DNA of 64,000 bases from an uncultured Alistipes sp. (GTDB taxonomy: Bacteria > Bacteroidota > Bacteroidia > Bacteroidales > Rikenellaceae). Of this stretch, positions 14,333 to 22,448 are shown one piece after another. A program made the position numbers and the translations under genes. How positions within the stretch are numbered: the first letter of the stretch is position 1; every line of letters starts with the position of its first letter. The notes under the pieces are model-generated. The model saw nothing but the letters and a program-made list of their open reading frames with translations, made no database searches and was not told the DNA's origin. The stretch is from contig CALDPX010000007.1 of assembly GCA_937911745.1 (NCBI GenBank), positions 1 through 64,000 on the forward strand. Direction: 5' to 3'.

Positions 14333-15723
14333 CCGAGGATGCGGAGCATAGAACGATAACTCTGCTCCTTGGCAAATAGTCGGGTGTAGTACTCGCCCGT
14401 CTCCTTATCTATATCGATAAGGATATGCTTGGGGGCAGGGGTGAGGCAGTGCTGAATACCGCCAAAGCCACCCACCGACTCCTGATAGGCTCCCGTATGG
14501 AAGAAACCAACATATAATGGCTCGTCCACATCGTCCAACTTGGGCAGAAAGACCGCATTGGAGTGTGACTCACCACTATAAAAGTCCTCACTGTCGCACG
14601 TCAAACCGCCGAGGAACACACGCTGATACTCCTTATTCCAATGGTTAATAGCAAGTAGCGGATAGCGTTGGTCTATACCCCAAATGTCGGGCAGTGTGGT
14701 CATAAACGAACTATCTATCATATACCAGCGTTCCCTGTCGTTCTGCTGTTTCTGGTTGAGCACCGAGAAGAGTGTTGCACCGCTCTCGCCAACCGTAAAG
14801 GAGCCGAACTCGGTGAAGATATTGGGCTCTTCCACCCCGTTTAGATTGCAATTACTCTTGATTTGTGCAACAATTTCTTCCGCCATATACTCATAGTCGT
14901 AATCGAAGTTGAGCGAGTTCTTGATGGGAAATCCGCCTCCGATATTTAGGCTATCGAGGTCGGGACAAATCTTTTTGAGTTCGCAGTAAACCTGAATACA
15001 TTTATTGAGCTCGTTCCAATAGTAAGCCGTATCCTTCATACCCGTATTGATGAAGAAATGGAGCATTTTGAGTTTGAGTTTCTTATTTCCCTTGATACGT
15101 TTTTTGTAGAACTCAACAATGTCGTTATAGCGTATTCCGAGCCTCGAAGTGTAGAAGTCGAACTTGGGCTCCTCCTCTGCTGCAATGCGGATGCCGAGTT
15201 TGCAGGGTCTCTCCAACATTCCATCCAACTGATCCAATTCCTCTTTGTTATCCAACACAGGTATGGTATTCTCGAAGCCCGAGTTGATAAGTCCGGCTAT
15301 ATTCTCAACATACTGCAAACGCTTAAAACCGTTGCAAACCACATACATATCTTTATTTATGAGTCCCTGCTCATAGAGGGCATTGATGATGTGAATGTCG
15401 TATGCCGAAGATGTTTCCAAATAGATATCATTCTTCAAAGCCTCTTCCAAAACGAATGAGAAATGGGAGGATTTGGTGCAATAACAATAGTTGTAGCTAC
15501 CCTTATAGTCCACCTTTGCCATTGCCACATTGAAGAGTCGCTTGGCACGCTGAATTTGCGAGGATATTTTGGGCAGATAGGTAATTTTAAGCGGAGTACC
15601 ATACTGCTTGATAATGTCCATCAGTGGCACATTGTGGAAGTAGAGTTCATTGTCCTCCACCGAAAATTCGTTCTGTGGCCAATCGTAGGTTTGCTCGATA
15701 AGGTCGGTGTACTTGTTCTTCAT
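14326..15723 (-). CDS. speA: Arginine decarboxylase, Bacteroidetes type (fold III)
   Basis: PLP enzyme that converts arginine to agmatine for polyamine synthesis. The 465-residue protein has an alanine-racemase-like barrel with the PLP lysine K84 in YCTKSSHFSF, a glycine loop GGGFPIKNS near 265 for the phosphate, and a CDSEDF motif with catalytic Cys376 at the barrel of the partner subunit. It is shorter than the 630-residue E. coli enzyme, as is usual for Bacteroidetes. Related decarboxylases act on ornithine, lysine, diaminopimelate or carboxynorspermidine, so the substrate is inferred from overall resemblance. It is monocistronic and ends in a terminator hairpin that includes its stop codon. 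Confidence 0.82.
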   Translation of the reverse strand: MKNKYTDLIEQTYDWPQNEFSVEDNELYFHNVPLMDIIKQYGTPLKITYLPKISSQIQRAKRLFNVAMAKVDYKGSYNYCYCTKSSHFSFVLEEALKNDIYLETSSAYDIHIINALYEQGLINKDMYVVCNGFKRLQYVENIAGLINSGFENTIPVLDNKEELDQLDGMLERPCKLGIRIAAEEEPKFDFYTSRLGIRYNDIVEFYKKRIKGNKKLKLKMLHFFINTGMKDTAYYWNELNKCIQVYCELKKICPDLDSLNIGGGFPIKNSLNFDYDYEYMAEEIVAQIKSNCNLNGVEEPNIFTEFGSFTVGESGATLFSVLNQKQQNDRERWYMIDSSFMTTLPDIWGIDQRYPLLAINHWNKEYQRVFLGGLTCDSEDFYSGESHSNAVFLPKLDDVDEPLYVGFFHTGAYQESVGGFGGIQHCLTPAPKHILIDIDKETGEYYTRLFAKEQSYRSMLRILGY

Positions 15724-15921
15724 TTTCCCCGAAAAGAATAAAATTCAACAATCCGTCTTTGCTACATTGAAAAATTTTTACCAAAGTAATCGACTTACTT
15801 TTTCATCATTTTCACAATGCAAAACAAATAATTCTTTTTGATATAATCAACGGTTGGGGCTATTTTATGTCGAAATTGTCAGTTTTTTCTGACTTTTTGG
15901 CAGTTTTTCAATAATAATCGC

Positions 15922-15929
15922 TAACTTTG
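15922..15929 (+). promoter_or_regulatory. -7 box of the HU-like gene
   Basis: TAACTTTG fits TAnnTTTG, 39 bases before the start codon. Confidence 0.65.
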
Positions 15930-15968
15930 GGAGTTATTTAGAGTAAGAATACAAATATATATAGGGCT

Positions 15969-16730
15969 ATGACTACAAAAATCAGCGCAATCATTGCACA
16001 GCATCTCGCCTCGCAAACGAGAATTATCATCCCCGAAGTGGGCACTCTCATCCGCCGCAAAGAGAGCGGAGAGATTGTCTTTATGGATATGCTCAAAAAG
16101 AGCGACGGCGCACTCGTGAGCCTTGTGGTAAACACCTTCGATGTAAGCCCCAGCAAAGCAAACGAGATTGTAAACACCTACTCGGCTACCATCAAACAAC
16201 AACTCGCCACCAACAAGAAGTTTGTGATTGATGGCGTTGGTGTCCTGCTTGCTCGCCCCGATAGCGGCACAGATTTTTCATTCAACCCCTTCGCGCAATC
16301 CATTCCCGAGCCTTCGAGGAACTATGATGTGTTGGAAGACGAGGAGTATATTGCTGTGGTTACACCCATAGCACCACAACAACCCGTTGCTCCCGTAGCA
16401 CCCAAAGCGACTACTATGCCACAGCAGCCCACTACTCCTGCGCCCACTACTCCTGCGCCCAAGCCTGCAATGCCCAAGCCTGCACCAAAGCCACAGTCTG
16501 AACCCCAGACTCGCAAAGTCATCTACCGCACCGAGGAGGATGAGGAGCAGCCCACCGAGCGCAAGAGCCGCATACAGCCTCACCATACCCGCAAGAAGAT
16601 TGACGGCATAACCATCGTAGCATTCGTTGCGTTGTTGTTGGCACTCTTGGCGCTCATTTGGGGAGCAATACCCTCTGATGACCGCGTAGAGGTAAATGTG
16701 GAGCCCACAGAGGTGGTCGTGAACGAGTAG
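15969..16730 (+). CDS. CCDC81-type HU-like domain protein with C-terminal membrane helix
   Basis: A 253-residue protein. Residues 1-95 match the bacterial HU-CCDC81 domain, a variant of the HU/IHF fold: PEVGTLIRRKESGEIVF and the FVIDGVGVLLARPD hairpin. Residues 125-185 are a Pro/Ala-rich linker (APTTPAPTTPAPKPAMPKP). A single hydrophobic helix lies at 212-232, with a short acidic tail. Many Bacteroidetes relatives carry a SPOR domain after the helix; this one does not. The topology suggests a cytoplasmic domain tethered to the inner membrane. Whether it touches DNA or protein partners is not known. Confidence 0.78.
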   Translation: MTTKISAIIAQHLASQTRIIIPEVGTLIRRKESGEIVFMDMLKKSDGALVSLVVNTFDVSPSKANEIVNTYSATIKQQLATNKKFVIDGVGVLLARPDSGTDFSFNPFAQSIPEPSRNYDVLEDEEYIAVVTPIAPQQPVAPVAPKATTMPQQPTTPAPTTPAPKPAMPKPAPKPQSEPQTRKVIYRTEEDEEQPTERKSRIQPHHTRKKIDGITIVAFVALLLALLALIWGAIPSDDRVEVNVEPTEVVVNE

Positions 16731-16734
16731 AGGG

Positions 16735-16876
<142 letters not shown>

Positions 16877-16885
16877 AAAAAAGGT

Positions 16886-18100
16886 ATGTTAGATTTATTT
16901 GCAATAAAACAACGATTTGGAATCATAGGCAACAGTGAGTCTCTCAATAGGGCTATTGAGATGGCTGTAAAGGTTGCTACAACCGACCTCTCGGTACTCG
17001 TCACGGGCGAGAGCGGTGTGGGTAAGGAGTTTTTTCCGCAGATTATCCACGCCCACTCCTCGCGCAAACACAATAAGTATGTTGCTGTGAACTGCGGTGC
17101 CATACCCGAGGGAACGATAGACTCCGAACTCTTTGGTCACGAGAAGGGCTCCTTTACGGGAGCGGTGGACTCGCGCAAGGGTTACTTCGAGGAGGCAGAC
17201 GGTGGTACCATTTTCCTCGACGAGGTTGCCGAGTTGCCCCTCTCCACTCAGGTACGCCTACTGAGGGTTTTGCAGACAGGCGAGTTTATGAGGGTTGGCT
17301 CCTCGAAACCCCAGAAGACCAACGTGAGGGTTGTGGCGGCGACCAATATCGACCTCCCGAAAGCGATTGCCGACGGCAAGTTCCGCGAGGACCTCTATTA
17401 CAGGCTCGCCACTGTACCCATTGCCGTACCCCCTCTGCGCCAGCGCAAGGAGGATATACATCTGCTCTTCCGCAAGTTCGCTTCGGACGTGTCGGTAAAC
17501 TGCAAGATGCCCGCCATATCACTTGATGAAGGAGCAAGAACGCTACTCGAAAACTACTATTGGAAGGGCAACATCCGCCAGTTGAAAAACGTAGCCGAAC
17601 AGATTTCGGTTATTGAGCCTTCGAGGGTTATCTCGGAGAACATACTGCGCAAATACCTCCCTACGGATGGTATGGGCGGTACGCCGATAGTGATGAACGA
17701 GGGCACAAGAGAGGATTTTGCAGACGAGAGGGAACTCCTCTACAAAGTACTCTTCGATATGAAGCGTGACATTTCGGATGTGAAGCGTATGCTGTTGGAG
17801 GTTATGAGCGGAGGCTCCGCTCCCTACCCCACTCCCGAGAGTCACACCGAAAGCGCACCCGTAGCGGGCTACCTTCCTTCTTCGGCAAACTACTCGCGCC
17901 ACGAGGCTCAGGATACCATTGGTGAGGAGGTCTTTGATGAGCCCTCGCGTCCGCTCTCGAAAGAGGATGTTCAGCGCGAAGCCATCGTAAAAGCCCTCAG
18001 GCGCAATGGCGGTAGACGCAAGGAGACCGCCAAGGAACTCTTTATGAGTGAGAGAACACTATATAGGAAACTTAAAGAACTCGGAATAGATGAAATTTAA
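16886..18100 (+). CDS. Sigma-54-dependent transcriptional activator
   Basis: An AAA+ ATPase that remodels RpoN-RNA polymerase into the open complex. The 404-residue protein has the central domain with Walker A GESGVGKE (residues 41-48), the sigma-54 contact loop spelled GSFTGA near 89-94 instead of GAFTGA, and Walker B GGTIFLDEV. A C-terminal Fis-type helix-turn-helix (ETAKELFMSERTLYRKLKELG) follows a linker of about 80 residues. There is no N-terminal receiver or sensor domain. The ATG at 16886 is used because the longer frame to 16787 reads through repeats. It overlaps lptE by 11 bases and is cotranscribed with lptE, a TPR gene and secG. Confidence 0.93.
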   Translation: MLDLFAIKQRFGIIGNSESLNRAIEMAVKVATTDLSVLVTGESGVGKEFFPQIIHAHSSRKHNKYVAVNCGAIPEGTIDSELFGHEKGSFTGAVDSRKGYFEEADGGTIFLDEVAELPLSTQVRLLRVLQTGEFMRVGSSKPQKTNVRVVAATNIDLPKAIADGKFREDLYYRLATVPIAVPPLRQRKEDIHLLFRKFASDVSVNCKMPAISLDEGARTLLENYYWKGNIRQLKNVAEQISVIEPSRVISENILRKYLPTDGMGGTPIVMNEGTREDFADERELLYKVLFDMKRDISDVKRMLLEVMSGGSAPYPTPESHTESAPVAGYLPSSANYSRHEAQDTIGEEVFDEPSRPLSKEDVQREAIVKALRRNGGRRKETAKELFMSERTLYRKLKELGIDEI

Positions 18101-18605
18101 TAGGATACTGATGGCGACACTGATCGCCCTGATGGTTGGCTCACTGAGTGGTTGCACAGTGAAATACTCATTCTCGGGAGCCTCCATACCCTTGGACGCC
18201 AAGACCGTTAGCGTTCCCTACTTCCCCAACAACGCACCTATGGTTGCACCTTCGCTCTCCTCTACGCTTACGGATGCGTTGCAGGACAAGTTTGCTCGCC
18301 AAACCAAACTGCAACTTGTGCCCACGGGTGGCGACCTTGCTTTCGAGGGCGAGATTACCAACTATACCTCCACTCCTGCGGCAATTACGGCTGCTGAGAC
18401 GGCAGCGATGAACCGCCTTACGATTACCGTAAAGGTTAAGTTTACGAACATATACGAGCCCCAGAATAACTACAACAAGTCATTCAGTGCCTTTGCCGAG
18501 TACGATGCCACATCGCTCTTGCAGGATGTTCAGGACTCGCTCATTACGGAGATTTGCGAACAACTCGTGCAGGATATTTTCAACGCCGCAGTGGCAAACT
18601 GGTAG
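18090..18605 (+). CDS. lptE: LptE-like LPS assembly lipoprotein
   Basis: Outer-membrane lipoprotein that plugs the LptD barrel and helps place lipopolysaccharide on the surface. The 171-residue protein has a lipoprotein signal with lipobox SLSGC (Cys22), then the Bacteroidetes LptE pattern: YSFSGASIP, SVPYFPN, a Ser-rich SLSSTLTDALQDKF helix and a central strand pair. Its start lies inside the end of the activator gene, an 11-base overlap that suggests translational coupling. The order activator-lptE-TPR-secG is common in this group. Confidence 0.85.
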   Translation: MKFNRILMATLIALMVGSLSGCTVKYSFSGASIPLDAKTVSVPYFPNNAPMVAPSLSSTLTDALQDKFARQTKLQLVPTGGDLAFEGEITNYTSTPAAITAAETAAMNRLTITVKVKFTNIYEPQNNYNKSFSAFAEYDATSLLQDVQDSLITEICEQLVQDIFNAAVANW

Positions 18606-18611
18606 AAAGAT

Positions 18612-19118
18612 ATGACTACGACCAAAAACATAACCCACTCGGCACTCTCCACCGAGCAACTAAGAGAACTCGCCGAGAAATACCCGTGGTGGGGAGCGGC
18701 GAAGGTCGCTCTGCTCAATAGGGGCGAGAAGATTGAGGGCAGTGTGCTCTACGCTATGCGCCTTAGGGAGCGTCAAGAGCCCATCCACACCCTGCTCAAA
18801 GAGGTCAGCGCAGAGGAGTTGCACCGCAGTCCTATGCTCGGCATAATAGACGATTTTCTCCGCGAGGGCGAACACCGTATCGTAATAGACGACAACACAA
18901 CGGATGCGCCCTTAGAGAGTGCAACCGAGGCGGATGAGGAGTTGGAAGAGGAGTTTGTGAGCGAGGAATTGGCAGAAATTTACGCAAAACAGCACCTTTT
19001 TGACCTCGCAATTGAGATATATCAAAAATTAAGTTTGCAAAACTCACAAAAAAGTATTTATTTTGCCGAGATTATTGACCGACTCAAACAAGAGCGTTCG
19101 GAACAGGACAAAAAATAA
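18612..19118 (+). CDS. Hypothetical TPR-like protein
   Basis: A 168-residue soluble protein without a signal peptide. The N-terminal half (ELAEKYPWWGAAKVALL) looks helical. The C-terminal part FVSEELAEIYAKQHLFDLAIEIYQKL reads as one tetratricopeptide-like helix pair, which suggests a protein-protein contact. An acidic stretch around 105-120 separates the two. It begins 6 bases after lptE and ends 20 bases before secG. Its place between two envelope-assembly genes is conserved in Bacteroidetes, but I know of no assigned role. Confidence 0.75.
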   Translation: MTTTKNITHSALSTEQLRELAEKYPWWGAAKVALLNRGEKIEGSVLYAMRLRERQEPIHTLLKEVSAEELHRSPMLGIIDDFLREGEHRIVIDDNTTDAPLESATEADEELEEEFVSEELAEIYAKQHLFDLAIEIYQKLSLQNSQKSIYFAEIIDRLKQERSEQDKK

Positions 19119-19138
19119 TTAAAAAAACACATAACACA

Positions 19139-19477
19139 ATGTACACATTTCTTGTAATTTTGATTCTTATTGCCAGCATCCTGCTCGTATTGGCAGTGTT
19201 GGCACAGAGCCCCAAAAGTGGTATGGCTGCAAACTTCGGCGCATCGAACCAGGTTATGGGCGTTCGTCAGACTGCTAACTTCCTCGAAAAAGCAACTTGG
19301 TACCTCGCTATTGGTATCGTTGTATTGAGCCTGCTTTCGACTGTTGCTATGTCTTCCTATAAGAAGACCAATGCTCCCGCAAGCGACTCCATCATTGAGC
19401 AACTCATGACAGAGGAGGAGGCTCCCGTTATGCCCAACCAAGTGGAGGCTCCCGCCGCAGAGGAGGTGGCTGAGTAG
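19139..19477 (+). CDS. secG: Preprotein translocase subunit SecG
   Basis: Small inner-membrane subunit of the SecYEG channel. The 112-residue protein has two membrane helices (residues 3-22 and 56-76) joined by the conserved loop LAQSPKSGMAANFGASNQVMG. The tail is acidic and Pro-rich, as in other Bacteroidetes. It is the last gene of the activator-lptE-TPR operon and is followed by a strong intrinsic terminator. Confidence 0.93.
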   Translation: MYTFLVILILIASILLVLAVLAQSPKSGMAANFGASNQVMGVRQTANFLEKATWYLAIGIVVLSLLSTVAMSSYKKTNAPASDSIIEQLMTEEEAPVMPNQVEAPAAEEVAE

Positions 19478-19501
19478 TATTTCTACAAAACAATAGTTCA
19501 A

Positions 19502-19550
19502 CAAAAAACCAACAAACAACACGTTACGTTTGTTGGTTTTTTGTTTTTTT
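19502..19550 (+). terminator. Intrinsic terminator after secG
   Basis: CCAACAAAC (19509-19517) pairs with GTTTGTTGG (19528-19536), extended by A6/T6, then a run of seven T. It closes the 16.9-19.5 kb operon. Confidence 0.9.
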
Positions 19551-19563
19551 AATTCGAAACGCC

Positions 19564-19571
19564 TAACTTTG
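19564..19571 (+). promoter_or_regulatory. -7 box of the Sel1-repeat gene
   Basis: TAACTTTG fits TAnnTTTG, 36 bases before the ATG and directly after the secG terminator. Confidence 0.7.
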
Positions 19572-19607
19572 TAGACAGAAGAACAATATCTAACACTAAG
19601 AATCAAT

Positions 19608-21737
19608 ATGAAACGACTACTACTCCTTTGGGCTCTGCTTCTTTCTCTTTGTGTCGGCAGTGCCATGGCACAAAATATTAATCTGCGCAACCTCACACAA
19701 AAGCAAATTGATAATATCTACAATAACGCTGTTAACGGAATAATTGAGGCTCAGTTTACGTTAGGTGAAATGTATGACTACGGTTGGAGTATTGCCGTAA
19801 ACAAGCAACAGGCGGTCTATTGGTATCGCAAAGCCGCAGAGCAGGGATTGGCTGATGCGCAATGCAACTTAGGCAATTCATATTATAATGGTGAAGGTGT
19901 CAACCAAGACTACTCCACTGCCGCCTATTGGTATCGCAAAGCCGCAGAGCAGGGATTGGATATTGCGCAATTCAACTTAGGCAATTCATATTATAATGGT
20001 AAAGGAGTCAGCCAAGACTACTCCACTGCCGCCTATTGGTATCGTAAAGCCGCAGAGCAGGGATTGGCTGATGCGCAATTCAACTTAGGCAATTTATATG
20101 ATAATGGTGAAGGAGTCAGCCAAGACTACTCTACTGCCGCCTATTGGTATCGCAAAGCCGCAGAGCAGGGATTGGCTGTTGCGCAATTCAACTTAGGCAA
20201 TTTATATTATGATGGTAAAGGTGTCGACCAAGACTACTCCACTGCCATTAAGTGGTACACCACAGCAGCCAATAATAATGACTCTGACGCAATGCTAAAA
20301 TTAGGCGATGAATACTTCAAAGGTAAACATGTAGCACAAGATTACTCTCTGGCAAAACAATGGTATATCAAATACATCAATTGTGAGAACAACCCACTGC
20401 CATCCACAAAGAAGAAATTAGGCGATATTTGCTATGATGAAGCGAACTATTCCGAGGCTCTGAAATGCTATTTACAATACGACTCAGATATCGACGGAAT
20501 ATACCATTCATATATCCTTAATCGAATTGCAGACTGCTATTTCGAAGGTAAGGGAGTCAAGCAAGACTACGAACTTGCCGAGAAGTGGTACAAAAAGACT
20601 ATGGATGCAGTTTTCGATGATATAGACGATGTGTTGTATATGTTCTATTATGACGACTACACATACGAAGACATCATGGCAGAGGCTCAAAAAGACGAGG
20701 AGTACATCCACGCCGACACCAGAGCCAAAGAGGCAAAGCGTTTAATGGAAGAGCAGAAGATTGCCGCACAAGTCAAGGCTGAGGCAGAGGCAAAAGCACG
20801 AGCAGAGGCAGAGGCAAGGGCGCGAGCGGCTGCCGAGGCTGAGGCACGCGACAGAGCAAGGCATCCGTTACGCTACCTAATTAAGGACAACAAAGATGTG
20901 TGGGAAGATTATGCCGAAGACATCTCCTATTGGCTCTTCGACGACATTCACGGATTCGAAAATCACATCTTTGCCGAGGCGATAGTAGGCTATGCTACCT
21001 CCGACAATTGGGATGCCACATTTGGCACCAATTTGGGTTTATTCTACAACAACCGCGGCAGACTCGGCATCCACGGTTCTCTGAGTATGATGGGCGGAGA
21101 TGATAGTTGGGGTTTCCGAGTTGGTCCACTATTGCGTCTGGGCGATTCATGGAGCGATATCGAGTGGCACCTCTACGGCGGCATCGGTCCTCATTGGGAT
21201 ACCAAAGATATGAAATACGATGGAGGATTGGTAACAACCTGTTACCTCAGTGGTGATGTGGGCATAAGGCTCAACCTACACGAAATATCGGAGGATAGCA
21301 TCTTATCCTACTCCTCACTCTCACTCGGATGTCAGTTTATGATGGGAGAGATTGTCCCGACACTTGGTCTGTCGCTTTGGCCTGTTGCGCTTTTCTCTAT
21401 GGATGCCGACAACACCACAGTCTTCACTGTTGACGCCATGGTTGCACTTGGCGATGGTTTCTTGATGGGTGCCTCAGCATCGTGGACACCTTCGGCACTT
21501 GGTTGGTATGCTACTCTTCTTGCCCCCATTGATGCGTATGGTATGACACTCACCACAGGTCCCGTATTCAGTATGTTCGATGGAGAGCTGCAATTCTATG
21601 GAGGCATGGGTTTGGTCGATGACGACTTCGGTTTAGACTTCGGTATGCGTATTGTGTCGGACTACTCATACAGCATTGGTTTCCAGTCCAACTGGGACTG
21701 CGCATTCCTAACCCTCGGCTACGGATTTGAATTTTAG
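19608..21737 (+). CDS. Sel1-repeat protein with coiled coil and barrel-like C-terminus
   Basis: A 709-residue exported protein with three parts. Residues 1-21 are a signal peptide. Residues 45-250 hold Sel1-like repeats of 36 residues, four of them nearly identical (YWYRKAAEQGL ... NLGN.YY.G.GV.QDYSTA), and two more degenerate repeats lie at 255-350. Residues about 375-420 form an Ala/Glu/Arg-rich coiled coil (KAEAEAKARAEAEARARA). Residues 440-709 are beta-rich and end in GYGFEF, with a terminal Phe as in outer-membrane barrels. Sel1 repeats bind protein partners; the barrel would place them in the periplasm. I infer an outer-membrane scaffold; no relative with known function comes to mind. 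Confidence 0.75.
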   Translation: MKRLLLLWALLLSLCVGSAMAQNINLRNLTQKQIDNIYNNAVNGIIEAQFTLGEMYDYGWSIAVNKQQAVYWYRKAAEQGLADAQCNLGNSYYNGEGVNQDYSTAAYWYRKAAEQGLDIAQFNLGNSYYNGKGVSQDYSTAAYWYRKAAEQGLADAQFNLGNLYDNGEGVSQDYSTAAYWYRKAAEQGLAVAQFNLGNLYYDGKGVDQDYSTAIKWYTTAANNNDSDAMLKLGDEYFKGKHVAQDYSLAKQWYIKYINCENNPLPSTKKKLGDICYDEANYSEALKCYLQYDSDIDGIYHSYILNRIADCYFEGKGVKQDYELAEKWYKKTMDAVFDDIDDVLYMFYYDDYTYEDIMAEAQKDEEYIHADTRAKEAKRLMEEQKIAAQVKAEAEAKARAEAEARARAAAEAEARDRARHPLRYLIKDNKDVWEDYAEDISYWLFDDIHGFENHIFAEAIVGYATSDNWDATFGTNLGLFYNNRGRLGIHGSLSMMGGDDSWGFRVGPLLRLGDSWSDIEWHLYGGIGPHWDTKDMKYDGGLVTTCYLSGDVGIRLNLHEISEDSILSYSSLSLGCQFMMGEIVPTLGLSLWPVALFSMDADNTTVFTVDAMVALGDGFLMGASASWTPSALGWYATLLAPIDAYGMTLTTGPVFSMFDGELQFYGGMGLVDDDFGLDFGMRIVSDYSYSIGFQSNWDCAFLTLGYGFEF
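19818..20249 (+). repeat. Four tandem 108-bp coding repeats
   Basis: Units begin at 19818, 19926, 20034 and 20142, each with TATTGGTATCG. They differ at only a few bases, so they arose by recent duplication and can gain or lose units in frame. Confidence 0.9.
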
Positions 21738-21760
21738 GGTATCTGCACAACAAAAAAGAA

Positions 21761-21798
21761 AGAAAGCGTGAGTTTCAACCTCGAAACTCACGCTTTCT
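21761..21798 (-). terminator. 16-bp hairpin across the end of the PAP2-like gene
   Basis: AGAAAGCGTGAGTTTC (21761-21776) pairs perfectly with 21783-21798. On the minus strand it is followed by CTTCTTTTTTG, a good U-tract. The stem includes the first two bases of the stop codon at 21797-21799. Confidence 0.8.
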
Positions 21799-22429
21799 AT
21801 ATCACCACCAACATCACTGCCCCAAGCACAAAGCCGAGCAATAAGCCCCACACCACTCTACCAAGCGAGTAGCCATGAAGGTAGATGCGAGAGGTAGCAA
21901 GCAATCCCGCCGCTATCACACCCACGATAAAAGGTATAAGAAGAGTTGTGTTACCCACCATAAGCAACGCCCACATCATACCGAGCAATGCACCCATCGC
22001 GGTTGTGTGGTAACTGAGTGGATAGAAGAGTTCGAAAACAAGTAGTAGCACCACCACGCTCGTTGCTGTATAGAGCATCTTGCGGACAAGGTAGAGCACT
22101 ACGACATTGTCAAATACCCAACCACAGCAGGTGTAGCATACAACCAACGCCACCAACACCATAATGCGACCGTGACGCGCTGTTGCTTGTTCCCTTTTCG
22201 TGCCCCCAAACAACCTCATCAGCCACAGGAAAAGGCAAGGTATAAAAATAGTCATAAAAGCCACCGTACCAACAACATACCATCTTATTGACGAAGGGTA
22301 TGTAAGTCTTCCGACAAACCCAAATACTGCCACAAACGACATCCACAGCACCATCGTCATCGGATGGAGCAGAAGCGATAGTGTTCGTGCCAAAAATGTG
22401 GGTGTGCTATGATTTGTTGCTAAGGGCAT
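21797..22429 (-). CDS. PAP2-like membrane protein
   Basis: A 210-residue protein with about six membrane helices. PLSYHTTAMGALLG near 135-150 and ATSRIYLHGYSLGRVVWG near 178-195 sit where PAP2 phosphatases have PSGH and SR-xxxxxH motifs: the two His and the Arg are kept, but the first lacks the PSGH spelling. It could therefore be a divergent lipid phosphatase or an inactive relative. It starts 20 bases after rpoN on the same strand and ends in a terminator hairpin, so the two form an operon. This neighbourhood does not clarify its function. Confidence 0.6.
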   Translation of the reverse strand: MPLATNHSTPTFLARTLSLLLHPMTMVLWMSFVAVFGFVGRLTYPSSIRWYVVGTVAFMTIFIPCLFLWLMRLFGGTKREQATARHGRIMVLVALVVCYTCCGWVFDNVVVLYLVRKMLYTATSVVVLLLVFELFYPLSYHTTAMGALLGMMWALLMVGNTTLLIPFIVGVIAAGLLATSRIYLHGYSLGRVVWGLLLGFVLGAVMLVVI

Positions 22430-22448
22430 CGCGGTCTATGGCGTTATC

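Noticed and set aside
19818..20249. CRISPR-like regular repeats
   Set aside because: The 108-bp units are contiguous, without spacers, and encode Sel1 repeats in frame.
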